A stretch of DNA of 64,000 nucleotides from Burkholderiales bacterium JOSHI_001. Lineage in GTDB: Bacteria; Pseudomonadota; Gammaproteobacteria; Burkholderiales; Burkholderiaceae_C. The notes under the pieces were generated by a model. It had not been told where the DNA came from and did no database searches. It was given only the letters and a program-made list of their open reading frames with translations. Below, one piece after another: positions 18,941-28,931 of this stretch. The position numbers were made by a program, and so were the translations under genes. The first letter of the stretch is position 1. Each line of letters starts with the position of its first letter. The stretch is from contig CM001438.1 of NCBI GenBank assembly GCA_000244995.1, forward strand, positions 1,728,921-1,792,920, given 5' to 3'.

Positions 18941-19102
18941 TCGCTTTTTCTCCAGGCGGTTGTCGTTGGTTTGCAAGGGCAGGGCCGTGCGGCGGTGCTT
19001 GACATCGGACATGGATACAAGGCCCGTGCCGGATACCGCGGGGGCCCGGGTAAACACTGGGCGGCGCGCGCAAGTGCTTGTTTCTTAAGGCCTTGGACGC
19101 AC

Positions 19103-19117
19103 GCGTGCCAGGGGCCA
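19103..19117 (-). promoter_or_regulatory. Possible sigma-54 (-24/-12) promoter for the hydrogenase operon
   Basis: On the minus strand TGGCCC-N5-ACGC keeps the invariant GG and GC with the required 10-nt spacing (consensus TGGCAC-N5-TTGC). An overlapping TGGCAC at 19105-19110 has the better left half but lacks GC at the right place. Position, about 165 nt upstream of hoxK, and the GAFTGA motif of HoxA make a sigma-54 promoter likely somewhere here. The exact site is weakly supported. Confidence 0.3.
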
Positions 19118-19215
19118 GCGGGCGCCATCCATGCCGACATGGTCAATCAGCTTTCGCTCGCGGGTCCAATGTGGAAGCTGGCTTTTCACCCACGTTTGCC
19201 ACTTGACCCGTCGTG

Positions 19216-19253
19216 GGCGGCCTGCTGGCCGCCTGAGCGCCCGGCCGGGGCGC
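19216..19253 (-). terminator. Two adjacent GC hairpins after the histidine phosphatase gene
   Basis: GGCGGCC-TGCT-GGCCGCC at 19216-19233 is a perfect 7-bp stem. AGCGCCC/GGGCGCT at 19236-19252 is a second, directly against the stop codon of the phosphatase gene. They would insulate the hydrogenase operon from the upstream gene. No run of T follows, so intrinsic termination is uncertain. Confidence 0.4.
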
Positions 19254-19254
19254 T

Positions 19255-19869
19255 TCAGCCGCCCGACAGGCTGTTGGCGTCTTCCGCGGTGGCGCCGTCC
19301 AGGTGGGCGGTGCAGTCCACCAGGCTGGCGGCGTGTGGCGGCGCGGCGGCCACCACGCTGAGTGCGGTGTTGCCAATGCGTTCCGGCAGCACCAGGCCTG
19401 CCGGCACCCGGGCGTGGGCGCGCAGCCAGCGCATCACCACCAGGCCGTGGCTGACCACCGCCAGCGGGCCGCCCGCGGCCTGCTTCTGGGCCAGCACCCA
19501 GTCCCAGGCCGCGGCCACGCGGGCTTCGAAGGTGGCCGTGGTTTCGCCGTTCGGTGGTGCGGTCTGGGTGGTCAGGGCATCAAAGCCCAGGCTGGCGTGG
19601 GGCCGGCCGCGCCAGTCACCGAAATTGCGTTCGTGCAGCAGGGCCGAGGTGGTGACGGGCAGGCCCGTGGCGCGGGCGATGGCCTGGGCGGTCTGCAGGG
19701 CGCGCGGCAGGTCGCTGGCCACGATGGCGGCCAGGCCGGCCGTTTTCAGGCGCTGCGCCAGCGCTTCGGCCTGCGCCAGGCCGCGTTCCGACAGGGGCGT
19801 GTCCGGCGGCTGCATCACGCGCGCGGCGTTGAGCGCGGTTTCACCGTGGCGAATCAGCAGCAGGCTCAT
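19255..19869 (-). CDS. Histidine phosphatase family protein (phosphoglycerate mutase-like)
   Basis: A 204-residue cytosolic enzyme of the branch-1 histidine phosphatase superfamily. The catalytic LIRHGET is at residues 5-11 (phospho-His8), the second Arg is in SDLPRALQTA, Glu in HERNFGDW, and the second His in VVSHG near residue 142. The family includes phosphoglycerate mutases, alpha-ribazole phosphatase and broad phosphatases. Nothing here picks out one substrate. It is a separate transcription unit upstream of hoxK. Confidence 0.88.
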   Translation of the reverse strand: MSLLLIRHGETALNAARVMQPPDTPLSERGLAQAEALAQRLKTAGLAAIVASDLPRALQTAQAIARATGLPVTTSALLHERNFGDWRGRPHASLGFDALTTQTAPPNGETTATFEARVAAAWDWVLAQKQAAGGPLAVVSHGLVVMRWLRAHARVPAGLVLPERIGNTALSVVAAAPPHAASLVDCTAHLDGATAEDANSLSGG

Positions 19870-19907
19870 GCGCCGACTTTAGCTGCGCGGCCCCGGCCGC
19901 GTTGTCG

Positions 19908-21092
19908 TCAGGCCGCCGCCGTGCCCTGGCGCAGCTTGCCGATGAGCCGTTCCATGTGCTCGTTCACCTGGCCGCTGCGCTCGAAGATGCCGGTGGCCGC
20001 GCCCAGGTGGCGGCGCAGCATCTCGCTCAGGTGGTCTTCCTGCTGCTGCGTCAGGCCCAGGTGGATGAAGGATTCTTCCAGGTCGGCGCGCAGGCGGGCG
20101 AACACCTCGGCCAGTTGGTCGCGCTGGGCCACGTGCTGCTGGTTGATGTCCAGCAGCGCCTGCCGCGTCAGCGTCACCAGCCGGTTGGCGGCCGACAGGC
20201 GGTTCACCTCGGCCTCGGCCTCCAGCGAACGCACGCGCGCCACCAGGCCCTCCACCAGCAGCGCCACGCTGTCGCGCAGGCGACCGCAGCGTTCGGGCGA
20301 TTCCATGTGCAGCGCGCGGGCGGCGGCCTCGTCGGGCAGGTCGCGCACCAGCAGCAGCACGGTGTCGTAGTGGAAGCTGGCGTGGCGGCCCAGGGTCTGG
20401 ATGCTGGGCCCCAGGCGGGTTTGCACGTGGTCCAGGATGGATTCTTCCAGCGCGGTGCAGGGCCCGAGTGCGTTCAGTGACAGGGGCCCCGCCTTCATGC
20501 GAAGGCGCACACAACCGTCCAGCCCATAGGCGGCCAGGGCGTCGAACAGGGCCTGCGCGCATTCGGTCGGCGCGAAGCAGCCGGACAGCCGGCGCTGGAA
20601 TTCCAACACCACGCCGGCCTCGCCCATCATGTCGGCGGTGGCCAGCGCGGCGTTCATCAATTCGTCCACCTGCTCGCCCAGTTCCACCGCGCGTTGGCGC
20701 CAACCCACCAGGCGCGCCACCTTGCTGTGCAGTTCGGCCAGGTCGAAGGGCTTGGTCACGTAGTCGTCACCGCCCGCGGCATAACCCTGCAGCCGTTCTT
20801 CCAGCGTGACCTTCACGGAAACGAACAGCACGGGGACATCCGCCGTGGCCGGGTCGGCCTTCAGGGCGCGGCACACCGCATAGCCGTCCAGCCCCGGCAG
20901 CATCACGTCCAGCACGATGGCATCCAGCCGGTGGGTGCGGGCCAGCGCCAGCGCCTGCTCTCCGTCGGCGGCCTGCAGCACCTGGTGGTCGTCGGCCAGG
21001 CAGGCGCGCAGCATTTCACGCGTGACATCGTTGTCGTCCACCACCAGCACCTGGTGGGTGGCATGGAGGGCGTTCGGCGCTGTGTCGGTCAT
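19908..21092 (-). CDS. Response regulator with receiver domain and helical, non-DNA-binding output
   Basis: A 394-residue protein. The receiver domain (~12-130) has VVDDND, the phospho-acceptor Asp in IVLDVMLPG and the Lys in YVTKPF. The remaining ~260 residues are helical, with a hydrophobic core, a possible coiled coil (RVRSLEAEAEVNRL) and a C-terminal stretch rich in Gln/Glu. No GGDEF, EAL, HD-GYP, phosphatase or helix-turn-helix motif is visible. No partner kinase lies next to it. It may act by protein contact, for example on a phosphorelay or motility target, but this cannot be decided here. Confidence 0.85.
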   Translation of the reverse strand: MTDTAPNALHATHQVLVVDDNDVTREMLRACLADDHQVLQAADGEQALALARTHRLDAIVLDVMLPGLDGYAVCRALKADPATADVPVLFVSVKVTLEERLQGYAAGGDDYVTKPFDLAELHSKVARLVGWRQRAVELGEQVDELMNAALATADMMGEAGVVLEFQRRLSGCFAPTECAQALFDALAAYGLDGCVRLRMKAGPLSLNALGPCTALEESILDHVQTRLGPSIQTLGRHASFHYDTVLLLVRDLPDEAAARALHMESPERCGRLRDSVALLVEGLVARVRSLEAEAEVNRLSAANRLVTLTRQALLDINQQHVAQRDQLAEVFARLRADLEESFIHLGLTQQQEDHLSEMLRRHLGAATGIFERSGQVNEHMERLIGKLRQGTAAA

Positions 21093-21239
21093 GGCTCTTT
21101 TCGCGGGGTTTGTGCGGGTTCTTTTCGGAGCGGTGACGCCCGACTTGAGCCGTGCATGCTGTGTTGCATCAATTCAGAAACAAATGCTTTCAGATGAGGC
21201 GCTGACGGCGTCACGCCGGGGCATGGTCACAATTCGCCC

Positions 21240-22427
21240 ATGACCAAAACCCTTCTTGCTTCGGCCCTGGCATTGGCGTTCGCAGCGCCCTCGGTGCAGG
21301 GCCAGGACCAGCCGCTGGCGCCCTGCCTGACTCAGCTGCGTGATGACGCCCGGGCCGCCGGCGTGGGCTCGGCGGCCTTTGACCAGTTCACCCGCGGCCT
21401 GGTGGCCGACATGGGCGTGGTGCTGCTGCTGGACGACCAGCCCGAATTCCGCACCCCGATCTGGGACTACCTGGCCGCGCTGGTGGACGATCAGCGCGTG
21501 GCCGACGGGCGCGCCATGCTGGCGCAGTGGAAGGACACCCTGGACGCGGTGGAAAAGCGCTTCGGCGTGGAGGCCGCCACGGTGGTGGCGGTGTGGGGCG
21601 TGGAAAGCGACTTCGGCAAGAGCTTCGGCAAGCGCGAACTGGTTCGCAGCCTGGGCACGCTGGCCTGCCATGGCCGGCGGCAGGCCTATTTCAAGGGTGA
21701 ATTCTTCAGCTTGTTGAAGCTGCTGGAACGCGGCGACGTGCGCCCCGAACAGGCCGTGGGCTCCTGGGCCGGGGCCTTCGGCCACACCCAGTTCATGCCC
21801 AGCACCTACCAGCGCCTGGCGGTGGACTTTGACGGCGACGGCCGGCGCGACCTGGTGGGCAGCGTGCCCGACGCGCTGGCGTCCACCGCCAACTTCCTGT
21901 CCAAGGGCGGCTGGAAGTCCGGCCAGGCCTGGGGCTATGAAGTGCAGTTGCCGGCGGGCTTCGACCCCGCGCAGGCCGGGCGCAGGAACAAGCGCCTGGT
22001 CGGTGAATGGCAAGGTTTGGGTGTGCGCCGCCTGGGCGGGGCGGCCCTGTCAGGGCAGGGCAGCGCCGCGGTGCTGCTGCCCACCGGCACCAAGGGCCCG
22101 GCCTTCATCGTCACCGGCAATTTCGACGCCATCTACGGCTACAACGCGGCCGAAAGCTACGCGCTGGCGATTGCGCTGCTGTCCGACCGCCTGCGCGGCG
22201 AGCCGCCGCTGGCCACGCCCTGGCCCACCGACGACCCCGGCCTGTCGCGCGAGCAGCGCAAGGAAGTGCAGCGCCTGCTGGCCGCCAAGGGCCACGCCAT
22301 CGGCGATATCGACGGCATGCTGGGCAGCGCTTCGCGCAGCGCCATCAAGGCCGAACAGCAGCGCCTGGGTTGGCCCGCCGACGGGCGCGCCGGGCAGAAG
22401 CTGCTGCGGGTCTTGCGCGGCGGTTGA
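21240..22427 (+). CDS. Lytic murein transglycosylase, MltB family
   Basis: A 395-residue periplasmic enzyme with a signal peptide ending near VQG (residue 20). The SLT_2 domain (~25-315) has the catalytic Glu in VWGVESDFGKSFG and downstream QFMPSTYQRLAVDFDGDGRRD. A C-terminal peptidoglycan-binding domain (~330-390) has QRLLAAKGHAIGDIDGMLG. It cleaves peptidoglycan strands to 1,6-anhydro ends. No lipobox Cys is evident, so it resembles soluble Slt35-like versions. It diverges from the response-regulator gene across a 147-nt gap that must hold both promoters. Confidence 0.92.
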   Translation: MTKTLLASALALAFAAPSVQGQDQPLAPCLTQLRDDARAAGVGSAAFDQFTRGLVADMGVVLLLDDQPEFRTPIWDYLAALVDDQRVADGRAMLAQWKDTLDAVEKRFGVEAATVVAVWGVESDFGKSFGKRELVRSLGTLACHGRRQAYFKGEFFSLLKLLERGDVRPEQAVGSWAGAFGHTQFMPSTYQRLAVDFDGDGRRDLVGSVPDALASTANFLSKGGWKSGQAWGYEVQLPAGFDPAQAGRRNKRLVGEWQGLGVRRLGGAALSGQGSAAVLLPTGTKGPAFIVTGNFDAIYGYNAAESYALAIALLSDRLRGEPPLATPWPTDDPGLSREQRKEVQRLLAAKGHAIGDIDGMLGSASRSAIKAEQQRLGWPADGRAGQKLLRVLRGG

Positions 22428-22573
22428 CGCCGGCCCATCGGGCTCAGGTGTTCCACGGATTGCAATTTGTGGCGGGGGTCCTTCGACCTCATCCCGCGCG
22501 GGATAATCACGCCAGGGGCCGCAAGGCCTCTTCGTTCGTGTTGACCCAAATCCTGACTGTGGAGAGAGCAGAA

Positions 22574-23311
22574 ATGAACCGTTTTGTGAAGATGGCGCTG
22601 GTGCCGACCGCCTGCGCCCTGGCCCTGGCCGCCCAAGCCCAGACCCAGACCGACAACCAGTGGCACGGTGGCATCAGCCTGGGCGGCGCGTTCGCCTCCG
22701 GCAACAGCAGTTCACGCACCCTGTCGGCCAGCGCCGACGGCGTGAAGGCCACCACCGCCGACAAGATCACCCTGTACAGCCTGGCCAACTACGGCCGCAG
22801 CAAGGTCAACGGCGTCAACACCACCACCGCCAACCTGCTGCGCGCCGGTGGCCGCTACGACTACAACCTGAGTGACCGCACTTTCGTGTTCGGCGGCGCC
22901 GAAGGCGAAACCAACAAGGCCGGCGGCGTGAAGTCGCGCTATTCGCTCAATGGCGGCATGGGCTTCAAGCTGGTGCGCAGCAACACCGCCAGCCTGGACC
23001 TGTTCGGTGGCGTGGGCTATTCCAGCACCACGTTCACCGACGCCAGCAAGCGCAAGGGTGCCGAACTGCTGCTGGGCGAAGAAGGCTCCTACAAGCTGAG
23101 CGAGACCACCACCGTGAAGCAGCGCCTGGTGGTCTACCCGGGCGAAAGCGACGTGGGCACCCGCGCCACCCTGGACGCCAGCCTGGCCACCGCCATCAGC
23201 GGTGGCTGGACCCTGAACACCGGCCTGGGCGTGCGCTACGCCGGCAAGGTGCCGGCGGGCCAGAAGAAGACCGACTCGCTCGTCACCGTGGGCTTTGGCT
23301 TCAAGTACTGA
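22574..23311 (+). CDS. DUF481 (YdiY-like) outer-membrane beta-barrel protein
   Basis: A 245-residue protein with signal peptide MNRFVKMALVPTACALALA, cleaved around AQA (residues 20-22). The mature part is made of short alternating strands of beta-barrel type ending in an aromatic residue (VTVGFGFKY), and the overall pattern matches DUF481, the salt-stress-related YdiY family. GGAGAG lies 7 nt before ATG. Upstream, GATAAT (22502-22507) could be a -10 element, but no good -35 was found. A strong hairpin follows at 23361-23394. Confidence 0.85.
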   Translation: MNRFVKMALVPTACALALAAQAQTQTDNQWHGGISLGGAFASGNSSSRTLSASADGVKATTADKITLYSLANYGRSKVNGVNTTTANLLRAGGRYDYNLSDRTFVFGGAEGETNKAGGVKSRYSLNGGMGFKLVRSNTASLDLFGGVGYSSTTFTDASKRKGAELLLGEEGSYKLSETTTVKQRLVVYPGESDVGTRATLDASLATAISGGWTLNTGLGVRYAGKVPAGQKKTDSLVTVGFGFKY

Positions 23312-23360
23312 CTGACGGCCCCAAGGTCCAGGCGTTGCCTGGCCCGCCCCCCGAGAGGAG

Positions 23361-23394
23361 CCCAAGGTGACCGGCAGAGCCGGATCACCTTGGG
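23361..23394 (+). terminator. Long hairpin after the DUF481 gene
   Basis: CCCAAGGTGA (23361-23370) pairs fully with TCACCTTGGG (23385-23394). CCGG/CCGG extends the stem inside, leaving a small loop and one bulged A. At 50 nt after the stop codon this is a convincing transcription end or RNA 3' protective structure, though only a short T-poor tail follows. Confidence 0.6.
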
Positions 23395-23459
23395 GCGTTC
23401 TGGTGGGGCCGACCGGCGTTGCCCCTGGCTACCATGGCACCACTTCAAGGAGTCGTGCC

Positions 23460-23861
23460 ATGGCCACCGTTCCCCTGCTGACCGACGCCGACCTGGCCCC
23501 CGAGGCCGCGGCCGTCTTTGCCGACATCCGCGCCAAGCGCGGAACGGACTACGTGAACAACTTCTGGCGCGCGCTGGCGCACGACCCGGCACTGCTGCGC
23601 CGCACCTGGGAGCAGTTGCAGCAGGTGATGGCCCCTGGCGCGCTGGACCTCAAGACCAAGGAGATGCTGTACCTGGCGGTGAGCATGGCGCATGGCTGCG
23701 ACTACTGCATCCACAGCCACACCGCTGCCGCTCGCGGCAAGGGCATGACCCAGCCCGAGCTGATGGAACTGCTGGCCGTGGTGGGCATGGCGGCCCAGAC
23801 CAACCGCATGGTGGCGGGCCTGGGCGTGCCGGTGGATGAGGTGTTCAGGGTGGGCGGCTGA
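23460..23861 (+). CDS. Carboxymuconolactone decarboxylase / AhpD-like family protein
   Basis: A 133-residue all-helical protein with the redox motif CDYCIHSHTAA near residue 80, which matches the AhpD core (CxxC followed by His). Such proteins act in peroxide reduction or as gamma-carboxymuconolactone decarboxylases; the two-Cys form points to thiol redox chemistry. AAGGAG precedes the ATG at 23460, excluding longer in-frame starts. It converges on icmF with only 22 nt between stop codons. Confidence 0.9.
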   Translation: MATVPLLTDADLAPEAAAVFADIRAKRGTDYVNNFWRALAHDPALLRRTWEQLQQVMAPGALDLKTKEMLYLAVSMAHGCDYCIHSHTAAARGKGMTQPELMELLAVVGMAAQTNRMVAGLGVPVDEVFRVGG

Positions 23862-23883
23862 AACACCGCCGCCCGCGGCCCGG

Positions 23884-26800
23884 TCACATGCTGCGCCGGT
23901 ATTGCCCGCCCACTTCAAACAGCGCGTTGGTGATCTGCCCCAGGCTGCAGCAGCGAACGGCCTCCATCAGCACCGCGAACACATTGCCGTTGGCTATGAC
24001 CGCCTGCTGAAGCCGCTTCAGCACCGCCGGCGCTTCGGCTGCGTGGCGGGCGTGGAAGTCGGCCAGGCGCATGAGCTGGCTTTGTTTTTCCTCGTCGGTG
24101 CTGCGCGCCAGTTCGATGCTTTCCGGCACCGTGTCGCCATGCGGGTTGCGGAAGGTGTTCACGCCCACGATGGGGTACTCGCCCGTGTGCTTCTGCATTT
24201 CGTAATGCATGCTCTCTTCCTGGATCTTGCTGCGCTGGTAGCCGGTTTCCATGGCCCCCAGCACGCCGCCGCGCTCGGCGATCTTTTCAAACTCGGCCAG
24301 CACCGCTTCCTCCACCAGCTCGGTCAGCTCGTCGATGACGAAGGCGCCCTGGTTCGGGTTCTCGCACTTGGCCAGGCCCCACTCGCGGTTGATGATCAAT
24401 TGAATCGCCATGGCGCGCCGAACGCTGTCCTCGGTGGGCGTGGTGATGGCCTCGTCAAACGCATTGGTGTGCAGTGAATTGCAGTTGTCATACACCGCAA
24501 TCAGCGCCTGCAGCGTGGTGCGGATGTCGTTGAACTGGATCTCCTGCGCGTGCAGGCTGCGGCCACTGGTCTGGATGTGGTACTTCAGCTTCTGGCTGCG
24601 CTCGTTCGCGCCGTACTTGTCCTTCATGGCCACGGCCCAGATGCGGCGCGCCACCCGGCCCAGCACGGTGTATTCCGGGTCCATGCCGTTGCTGAAGAAG
24701 AAGCTGAGGTTGGGCGCGAAATCGTCGATGTGCATGCCGCGCGCGAGATACGCTTCCACCAGCGTGAAGCCGTTGCTCAGCGTGAAGGCGAGCTGGCTGA
24801 TGGGGTTGGCGCCGGCTTCGGCAATGTGGTAGCCGGAAATCGACACCGAATAGAAGTTGCGCACATCGTGGTGCACGAAGTACTCGGCGATGTCGCCCAT
24901 CACCTTCAGGGAGAACTCGGTCGAGAAGATGCAGGTGTTCTGGCCCTGGTCTTCCTTCAGGATGTCGGCCTGCACCGTGCCGCGCACATTGGCCAGGGTC
25001 CATTCCTTGATCTTGGCGGTTTCGGTGTCGGTGGGCGCGCGGCCGTTGTCGGCCGTGAACTTCTCGATCTGTTGGTCCATGGCCGCGTTCATGAACATGG
25101 CCAGGATCGACGGCGCGGGCCCATTGATCGTCATGCTGACCGAGGTGTTGGGCGCGCAGAGGTCGAAGCCCGAATACAGCACCTTCAGGTCGTCCAGCGT
25201 GGCGATGGACACGCCCGAGTTGCCCACCTTGCCGTAGATGTCCGGCCGCGGGTCGGGGTCGTTGCCGTACAGGGTGACCGAGTCGAACGCCGTGGACAGG
25301 CGCTTGGCCGGCATGCCTTCGGAAACCAGCTTGAAGCGCCGGTTAGTGCGGAAGGCGTCGCCTTCGCCCGCGAACATGCGGGTGGGGTCCTCGTTCTCGC
25401 GCTTGAAGGCAAACACGCCGCTGGTGTAGGGGAAGCTGCCGGGCACGTTGTCCAGCATCAGCCACTTCAGCAGCTCGCCATGGTCTTCATAGCTGGGCAG
25501 CGACACCTTGCGGATCTTGTTGCCCGACAGCGTGGTGTGGACCAGGTTGGTGCAGATCTCCTTGTCGCGGATCTTCACCACGTACTGGTCGCCGGCGTAG
25601 GCCTTCTGCATTTGCGGCCACTGCGCCAGCAGCTTCTTCGCCGCCGCGTCCTGGCGGGCTTCGCGTTCGTCCGCCAGGGCCAGCACGGTGTTCTTCGCGC
25701 CGTCCTTGGCCGCGTCGTTCTCGTGCAGCATGCGGGCGGTTTCGCGCAGTTGCTGCACTTCCCGCGCCAGTCTGGCCTGTGCCCGCACGCGGGCCTTGTA
25801 GCCACGCACGGTGTCCGAAATCTCGGCCAGGTAACGCACCCGGGCCGGCGGCACGATGGGGTTCTGGTGCGTGCTGTGGCGGGTGGCCACCGGCGGCAGC
25901 CGGCCTTCGGCCAGCTTCAGGCCCAGCGTACCCAGCCGCGCCTTCAAGGCCTGGTACAGCGCGGTCACGCCGTCGTCGTTGAAGCGGCTGGCCATGGTGC
26001 CGAACACCGGCATGGCGTCGGGCGCCTGATTGAAGGCATTGCGGTTGCGCTGCACCTGCTTGGCCACGTCACGCAGCGCGTCGGCCGCGCCCTTGCGGTC
26101 GAATTTGTTGATCGCCACGAATTCGGCGAAGTCCAGCATGTCGATCTTTTCCAGCTGGCTGGCGGCGCCGAACTCGGGCGTCATCACGTACATGGGCACA
26201 TCCACCAGGGGCACGATGGCCGCGTTGCCCTGGCCGATGCCCGAGGTTTCCACGATCACCAGGTCGAAGCCCGCCACCTTGGCGGCGGCAATCACGTCGG
26301 GCAGGGCGGCGCTGACTTCGCTGCCGGTGTCGCGCGTGGCGAGCGAACGCATGTACACGCGCGGCCCCTGGCTCCAAGGCCCCGTCGCGTTCATGCGGAT
26401 GCGGTCGCCCAACAACGCGCCACCGCTCTTGCGCCGGCTGGGGTCGATGCTGATGACGGCGATGCGCAGGGCGTCGTCCTGGTCCAGCCGCAGCCGCCGC
26501 ACCAGCTCGTCGGTCAGGCTGCTCTTGCCCGCGCCGCCGGTGCCGGTGATGCCCAGTACCGGGGCCTTCACGGACTTGGCGGCTTCGTGCAGCTGCTTCA
26601 CCAGGCCGGCGTCAGCGCTGCCGTTTTCCAAGGCGGTGATCAATTGCGCCAAGGCGCGCCAGTGGGCTTCCGTGTGGCCCTGGATGGCGGTGATGGCTTT
26701 GGGCGCAAGGCCGGAGATGTCCTTGTCGCAGCGCATCACCATCTCGCCGATCATGCCGGCCAAGCCCATGCGCTGGCCGTCCTCGGGGCTGTAGATGCGC

Positions 26801-27174
26801 ACACCGGCGTCGGCCAGGGCACGGATTTCAGCCGGCACGATGACCCCGCCGCCACCGCCGAAGACCTGGATGTGCTCGCCGCCGCGGGCCTTGAGCAGTT
26901 CCACCATGTAGCTGAAGTACTCGGTGTGGCCGCCCTGGTAGCTGGACACGGCGATGCCCTGCACATCTTCCTGCAGCGCCGCGGTGACCACTTCGTCCAC
27001 GCTGCGGTTGTGGCCCAGGTGGATGACCTCGGCCCCCATGCCCTGCAGGATGCGGCGCATGATGTTGATGGCCGCGTCGTGGCCGTCGAACAGGCTGGCC
27101 GCGGTGACGAAGCGCACCTTGTGCGTCGGGCTGTAGTCGGCAAGCGCCTTGTATTCGGCGGACAGGTCGGTCAT
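23884..27174 (-). CDS. icmF: Fused isobutyryl-CoA mutase IcmF (B12 domain, G-protein chaperone, mutase)
   Basis: A 1096-residue adenosylcobalamin enzyme that interconverts isobutyryl-CoA and n-butyryl-CoA (some forms also use pivalyl- or isovaleryl-CoA). The order is diagnostic of IcmF. A B12-binding domain comes first (~15-145, with FDGHDAA and the GG of FGGGGG), then a MeaB-like G domain (P-loop GTGGAGKSS at 211-219 and NKFDRKG). The large TIM-barrel mutase domain (~560-1096) includes [16 protein letters not shown] and [17 protein letters not shown]. The ATG at 27174 begins at the conserved N-terminus. The gene is monocistronic and divergent from the methyltransferase gene across 187 nt. 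Confidence 0.96.
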   Translation of the reverse strand: MTDLSAEYKALADYSPTHKVRFVTAASLFDGHDAAINIMRRILQGMGAEVIHLGHNRSVDEVVTAALQEDVQGIAVSSYQGGHTEYFSYMVELLKARGGEHIQVFGGGGGVIVPAEIRALADAGVRIYSPEDGQRMGLAGMIGEMVMRCDKDISGLAPKAITAIQGHTEAHWRALAQLITALENGSADAGLVKQLHEAAKSVKAPVLGITGTGGAGKSSLTDELVRRLRLDQDDALRIAVISIDPSRRKSGGALLGDRIRMNATGPWSQGPRVYMRSLATRDTGSEVSAALPDVIAAAKVAGFDLVIVETSGIGQGNAAIVPLVDVPMYVMTPEFGAASQLEKIDMLDFAEFVAINKFDRKGAADALRDVAKQVQRNRNAFNQAPDAMPVFGTMASRFNDDGVTALYQALKARLGTLGLKLAEGRLPPVATRHSTHQNPIVPPARVRYLAEISDTVRGYKARVRAQARLAREVQQLRETARMLHENDAAKDGAKNTVLALADEREARQDAAAKKLLAQWPQMQKAYAGDQYVVKIRDKEICTNLVHTTLSGNKIRKVSLPSYEDHGELLKWLMLDNVPGSFPYTSGVFAFKRENEDPTRMFAGEGDAFRTNRRFKLVSEGMPAKRLSTAFDSVTLYGNDPDPRPDIYGKVGNSGVSIATLDDLKVLYSGFDLCAPNTSVSMTINGPAPSILAMFMNAAMDQQIEKFTADNGRAPTDTETAKIKEWTLANVRGTVQADILKEDQGQNTCIFSTEFSLKVMGDIAEYFVHHDVRNFYSVSISGYHIAEAGANPISQLAFTLSNGFTLVEAYLARGMHIDDFAPNLSFFFSNGMDPEYTVLGRVARRIWAVAMKDKYGANERSQKLKYHIQTSGRSLHAQEIQFNDIRTTLQALIAVYDNCNSLHTNAFDEAITTPTEDSVRRAMAIQLIINREWGLAKCENPNQGAFVIDELTELVEEAVLAEFEKIAERGGVLGAMETGYQRSKIQEESMHYEMQKHTGEYPIVGVNTFRNPHGDTVPESIELARSTDEEKQSQLMRLADFHARHAAEAPAVLKRLQQAVIANGNVFAVLMEAVRCCSLGQITNALFEVGGQYRRSM

Positions 27175-27361
27175 GGTCTTGTCTCCTGCGGTGAAAAGCA
27201 CTGCCCGGCGCGGGCGGCGCCTTGGTGGCGCCGAGTCTAGGGCGTGGTCAGCGGCTTGGCGATGGCCGCGGCGCTCAGGCGTTTGATCGTTTTTGCCATG
27301 TCGCACGGGTATGCTGCGCCCCAGCGCGGGCCGGCGGTCGGTCCCCCGGGAGAACCCCAAG

Positions 27362-28909
27362 ATGATGAGCGACTGGAACTCGGGCTACATCTCCGAGCTG
27401 GACTACACCCACGGCTACTACCCGGAACTGGCGCCGCAGCGTCTGGCGCTGGCCCTGCTGTCCAAGCAGCAGGCGCATCGGCGCGGGCGCCCGCTGCGCT
27501 ACCTGGAGCTGGGCTTCGGCCAGGGCCTGTCGCTGAACATCCACGCTGCGGCCACGCCGGGCATCTACTGGGGCACCGACTTCAACCCGGCCCACGCCGC
27601 CAATGCGCGCGACCTGGCCGACGCCTCGGGCGCCAACCTGCGGGTGCTGGACGATTCCTTCGAAGAACTGGCCCGGCGGGACGACCTGCCCCAGTTCGAC
27701 GTGATCGCGCTGCACGGCATCTGGAGCTGGATATCCGACGCCAACCGCCGCGTGATGGTGGACATCGCCCGCCGCCGCCTGGCCGTGGGCGGGGTGATGT
27801 ACGTCAGCTACAACTGCACGCCCGGCTGGTCGGCCGCGATGCCGCTGCGCCACCTGATGATGCTGCACGCCAACCTGGCGTCCAACGAAGCCCAGGGCAT
27901 GCTGCCCAAGGTGGAGGCTGCGCTGGACTTCGCGCAGCGCGTGGTCGATTCCGGCGCCCAGTACTTCGCCGCCAACCCGGCGGTGACCGAAAGGCTGAAG
28001 CGCCTGCGCGACCAGAACCGCCAGTACCTGGCGCACGAATACTTCAACGGCCACTGGCTGCCCATGCCCTTTTCGGACGTGGCGGGGCTGTTGACCGAGG
28101 CCAAGTTGGACTTCGCCGCTTCTGCCAGCCTGATGGACCACATCGACCTGGTGAACCTCACCCCCGCGCAGCAGGCCCTGCTGGCCGAGGTGAAGCACCC
28201 GCTGCTGGGCGAAAGCATGCGCGACTATTTGGTGAACCAGCAGTTCCGCCGCGACCTGTGGGTGAAGGGCTCGCGCCCCCTGGTGCCTGCGCGCCAGCTG
28301 GCGCTGCTGGCCGAGCAGCGCTTCGTGCTGTGCGTCGACCCGGGCGATATCAACCTGAAGGTGAACGGCGCACTGGGTGAAGCCGAACTGCAGAAGGGCG
28401 TGTACCTGCCGGTGGTGGAACAACTGGCGGCGCTGGGCGGTGCGCCGCGCAGCGCCGGCGACATCGCCCAGGCGCTGCCGGGCTTGAGCTTTGCCCAGGT
28501 GGCCCAGGCCCTGCTGGTGCTGACCGCCTCCGGCCAGGCGGCGCCGGCCCAGGACGAAAGCGACACCGCCGGCGCCCGGCCCCACACCGATGCGCTGAAC
28601 CGCCACCTGATCGGTCGCGCCGCCACGTCCGGCGAGATCACCTACCTGGCCAGCCCGGTGACGGGATCGGGTGTGCCGGTGGGCCGTTTCCAGCAGCAAT
28701 TCCTGGCGTCCATCGCCGCCGGCCGGCGCGAAAGCGACCAGTGGGCGGCCGACGCCTGGGCTGCGCTGTCGCGCCAGGGCGAGCGCCTGGTCAAGGACGG
28801 CCAGGCCCTGGCCACCGATGATGAGAACCTGGGTGAACTGCGCCAGCAGGCGGCCTGGTTCCAGGCCCATCGCCTGTCGGTGCTGAAGGCGCTGGGCATC
28901 ACCGGCTGA
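27362..28909 (+). CDS. SAM-dependent methyltransferase with C-terminal regulatory domain
   Basis: A 515-residue protein. The N-terminal class I methyltransferase domain (~20-260) has the SAM-binding loop [12 protein letters not shown], and [13 protein letters not shown] at motif IV. A predicted methyltransferase regulatory domain and a C-terminal helical part follow. The substrate is unknown; relatives are often near cell-surface or polysaccharide genes. Two adjacent ATGs at 27362/27365 have GGGAGA upstream; an ATG at 27293 lacks a ribosome-binding site. The AraC-family gene follows by 22 nt and may be co-transcribed. Confidence 0.85.
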   Translation: MMSDWNSGYISELDYTHGYYPELAPQRLALALLSKQQAHRRGRPLRYLELGFGQGLSLNIHAAATPGIYWGTDFNPAHAANARDLADASGANLRVLDDSFEELARRDDLPQFDVIALHGIWSWISDANRRVMVDIARRRLAVGGVMYVSYNCTPGWSAAMPLRHLMMLHANLASNEAQGMLPKVEAALDFAQRVVDSGAQYFAANPAVTERLKRLRDQNRQYLAHEYFNGHWLPMPFSDVAGLLTEAKLDFAASASLMDHIDLVNLTPAQQALLAEVKHPLLGESMRDYLVNQQFRRDLWVKGSRPLVPARQLALLAEQRFVLCVDPGDINLKVNGALGEAELQKGVYLPVVEQLAALGGAPRSAGDIAQALPGLSFAQVAQALLVLTASGQAAPAQDESDTAGARPHTDALNRHLIGRAATSGEITYLASPVTGSGVPVGRFQQQFLASIAAGRRESDQWAADAWAALSRQGERLVKDGQALATDDENLGELRQQAAWFQAHRLSVLKALGITG

Positions 28910-28931
28910 CCGCCACGGAAGGCGAAGGCCC

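Larger units (their letters stand above)
18941..19254. other. Control region upstream of hoxK (314 nt, no gene)
   Basis: This gap between a histidine phosphatase gene and hoxK holds no credible gene. On its right edge are two GC hairpins that may end the upstream transcript (19216-19253). Its middle has a possible sigma-54 promoter (19103-19117), and a ribosome-binding site (GGAG) precedes hoxK. The stretch 19141-19200 is less GC-rich than its surroundings and could hold a HoxA site or an IHF bend site, but no clear consensus was found by eye. Confidence 0.6.

Noticed and set aside
15627-19073. A single 1148-codon minus-strand frame spanning hoxK, hoxG and the mini-HupE
   Set aside because: Over hoxK and hoxG it is out of frame and gives Arg/Pro/Gly-rich nonsense; only its last 101 codons coincide with a real gene (mini-HupE).
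15923-19882. Long plus-strand open frame opposite hoxG and hoxK
   Set aside because: Shadow frame rich in His/Val/Gly with no motifs; the hydrogenase subunits on the other strand are certain.
24550-27240. A plus-strand open frame of ~900 codons opposite icmF
   Set aside because: Shadow of a strongly conserved enzyme; no motif or ribosome-binding site.
27240-27320. Promoter for the methyltransferase gene (TTGATC ... TATGCT)
   Set aside because: The spacing is 21 nt, too long for a sigma-70 promoter.
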